A stretch of DNA of 5,313 bases from an uncultured Shinella sp. (GTDB lineage: Bacteria > Pseudomonadota > Alphaproteobacteria > Rhizobiales > Rhizobiaceae). Location: NCBI GenBank assembly GCA_946481465.1, contig CAMLOC010000301.1, forward strand, positions 1-5,313, given 5' to 3'. Made by a program: the position numbers and the translations under genes. The notes below the pieces were generated by a model that saw only the letters and a list, made by a program, of their open reading frames with translations, had not been told where the DNA came from and searched no databases. Shown here one piece after another: positions 5,177-5,313 of this stretch. How positions within the stretch are numbered: the first letter of the stretch is position 1; each line of letters begins with the position of its first letter.

Positions 5177-5313
5177 GGGGATCTCTCGGAGGCTGCAGAC
5201 CGCCTTCCTTACTGTATCGCCGCGCAAAACGAAACCGGATTGACGCGCACGCCCGCGCGCGATGGGCTTTAAGAAAATTGCGCGACGGGCCGCAAATTTG
5301 CACGTCTGCTGCG
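5177..5313 (-). promoter_or_regulatory. Upstream region of hisN with a weak candidate promoter
   Basis: This 137-nt stretch holds no gene that I can support. On the minus strand, TTGCGG (5290-5295), a 17-nt spacer and TTAAAG (5267-5272) form a poor-to-fair promoter, which would give an 84-nt hisN leader. The -35 box overlaps a perfect 10-bp palindrome GCAAATTTGC (5292-5301). No terminator or riboswitch was recognised. Confidence 0.3.

Noticed and set aside
5292..5301. GCAAATTTGC palindrome as an operator of hisN
   Set aside because: A 10-bp palindrome is short enough to arise by chance and it lies at the window edge; it was recorded only as part of the upstream region.

Overview
The window looks like an ordinary core-chromosome segment of a GC-rich alphaproteobacterium, most likely Rhizobiales/Rhizobiaceae. 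The basis is protein-family recognition from reading, not a database search: an alphaproteobacterial GltB with a long propeptide ahead of its catalytic Cys, a rhizobial class A small heat-shock protein behind a ROSE-type RNA thermometer and an RpoH-like promoter, and an inositol-monophosphatase-family HisN. No mobile element, CRISPR array, tRNA or rRNA was seen.

Layout. Positions 1-902 (minus) hold the N-terminal 300 codons of gltB, the glutamate synthase large chain, which runs off the left edge. Positions 903-1411 are a 509-nt gene-free divergent region with a perfect 12-bp-arm inverted repeat (1144-1172), an overlapping 7-bp-arm dyad (1129-1146) and a weak candidate gltB promoter. Positions 1412-2458 (plus) encode a low-specificity L-threonine aldolase. 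It converges on a small heat-shock gene (2518-2979, minus), and a strong hairpin between them (2468-2489) probably terminates both. The heat-shock gene has a structured leader (2983-3060) and an RpoH-type promoter (3118-3146).

Positions 3147-3430 carry a perfect 11-bp tandem repeat and then a plus-strand hairpin plus strong intrinsic terminator with no protein gene in front of it. This is best read as a small-RNA gene. Right behind its T-tract lies a housekeeping-type promoter for an alpha/beta hydrolase (3431-4393, plus). That gene converges, with only 9 bp between stop codons, on hisN (4403-5176, minus), a likely histidinol-phosphate phosphatase. The last 137 nt are the upstream region of hisN.

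The genes do not form one operon. Neighbours are divergent or convergent single units covering nitrogen assimilation (GltB), amino-acid metabolism (threonine aldolase, HisN), stress (Hsp20) and a lipase/esterase-like hydrolase. The protein genes are familiar. What deserves a second look is non-coding: the putative small RNA, the gltB-side palindrome, and the two-layer heat control of the small heat-shock gene.
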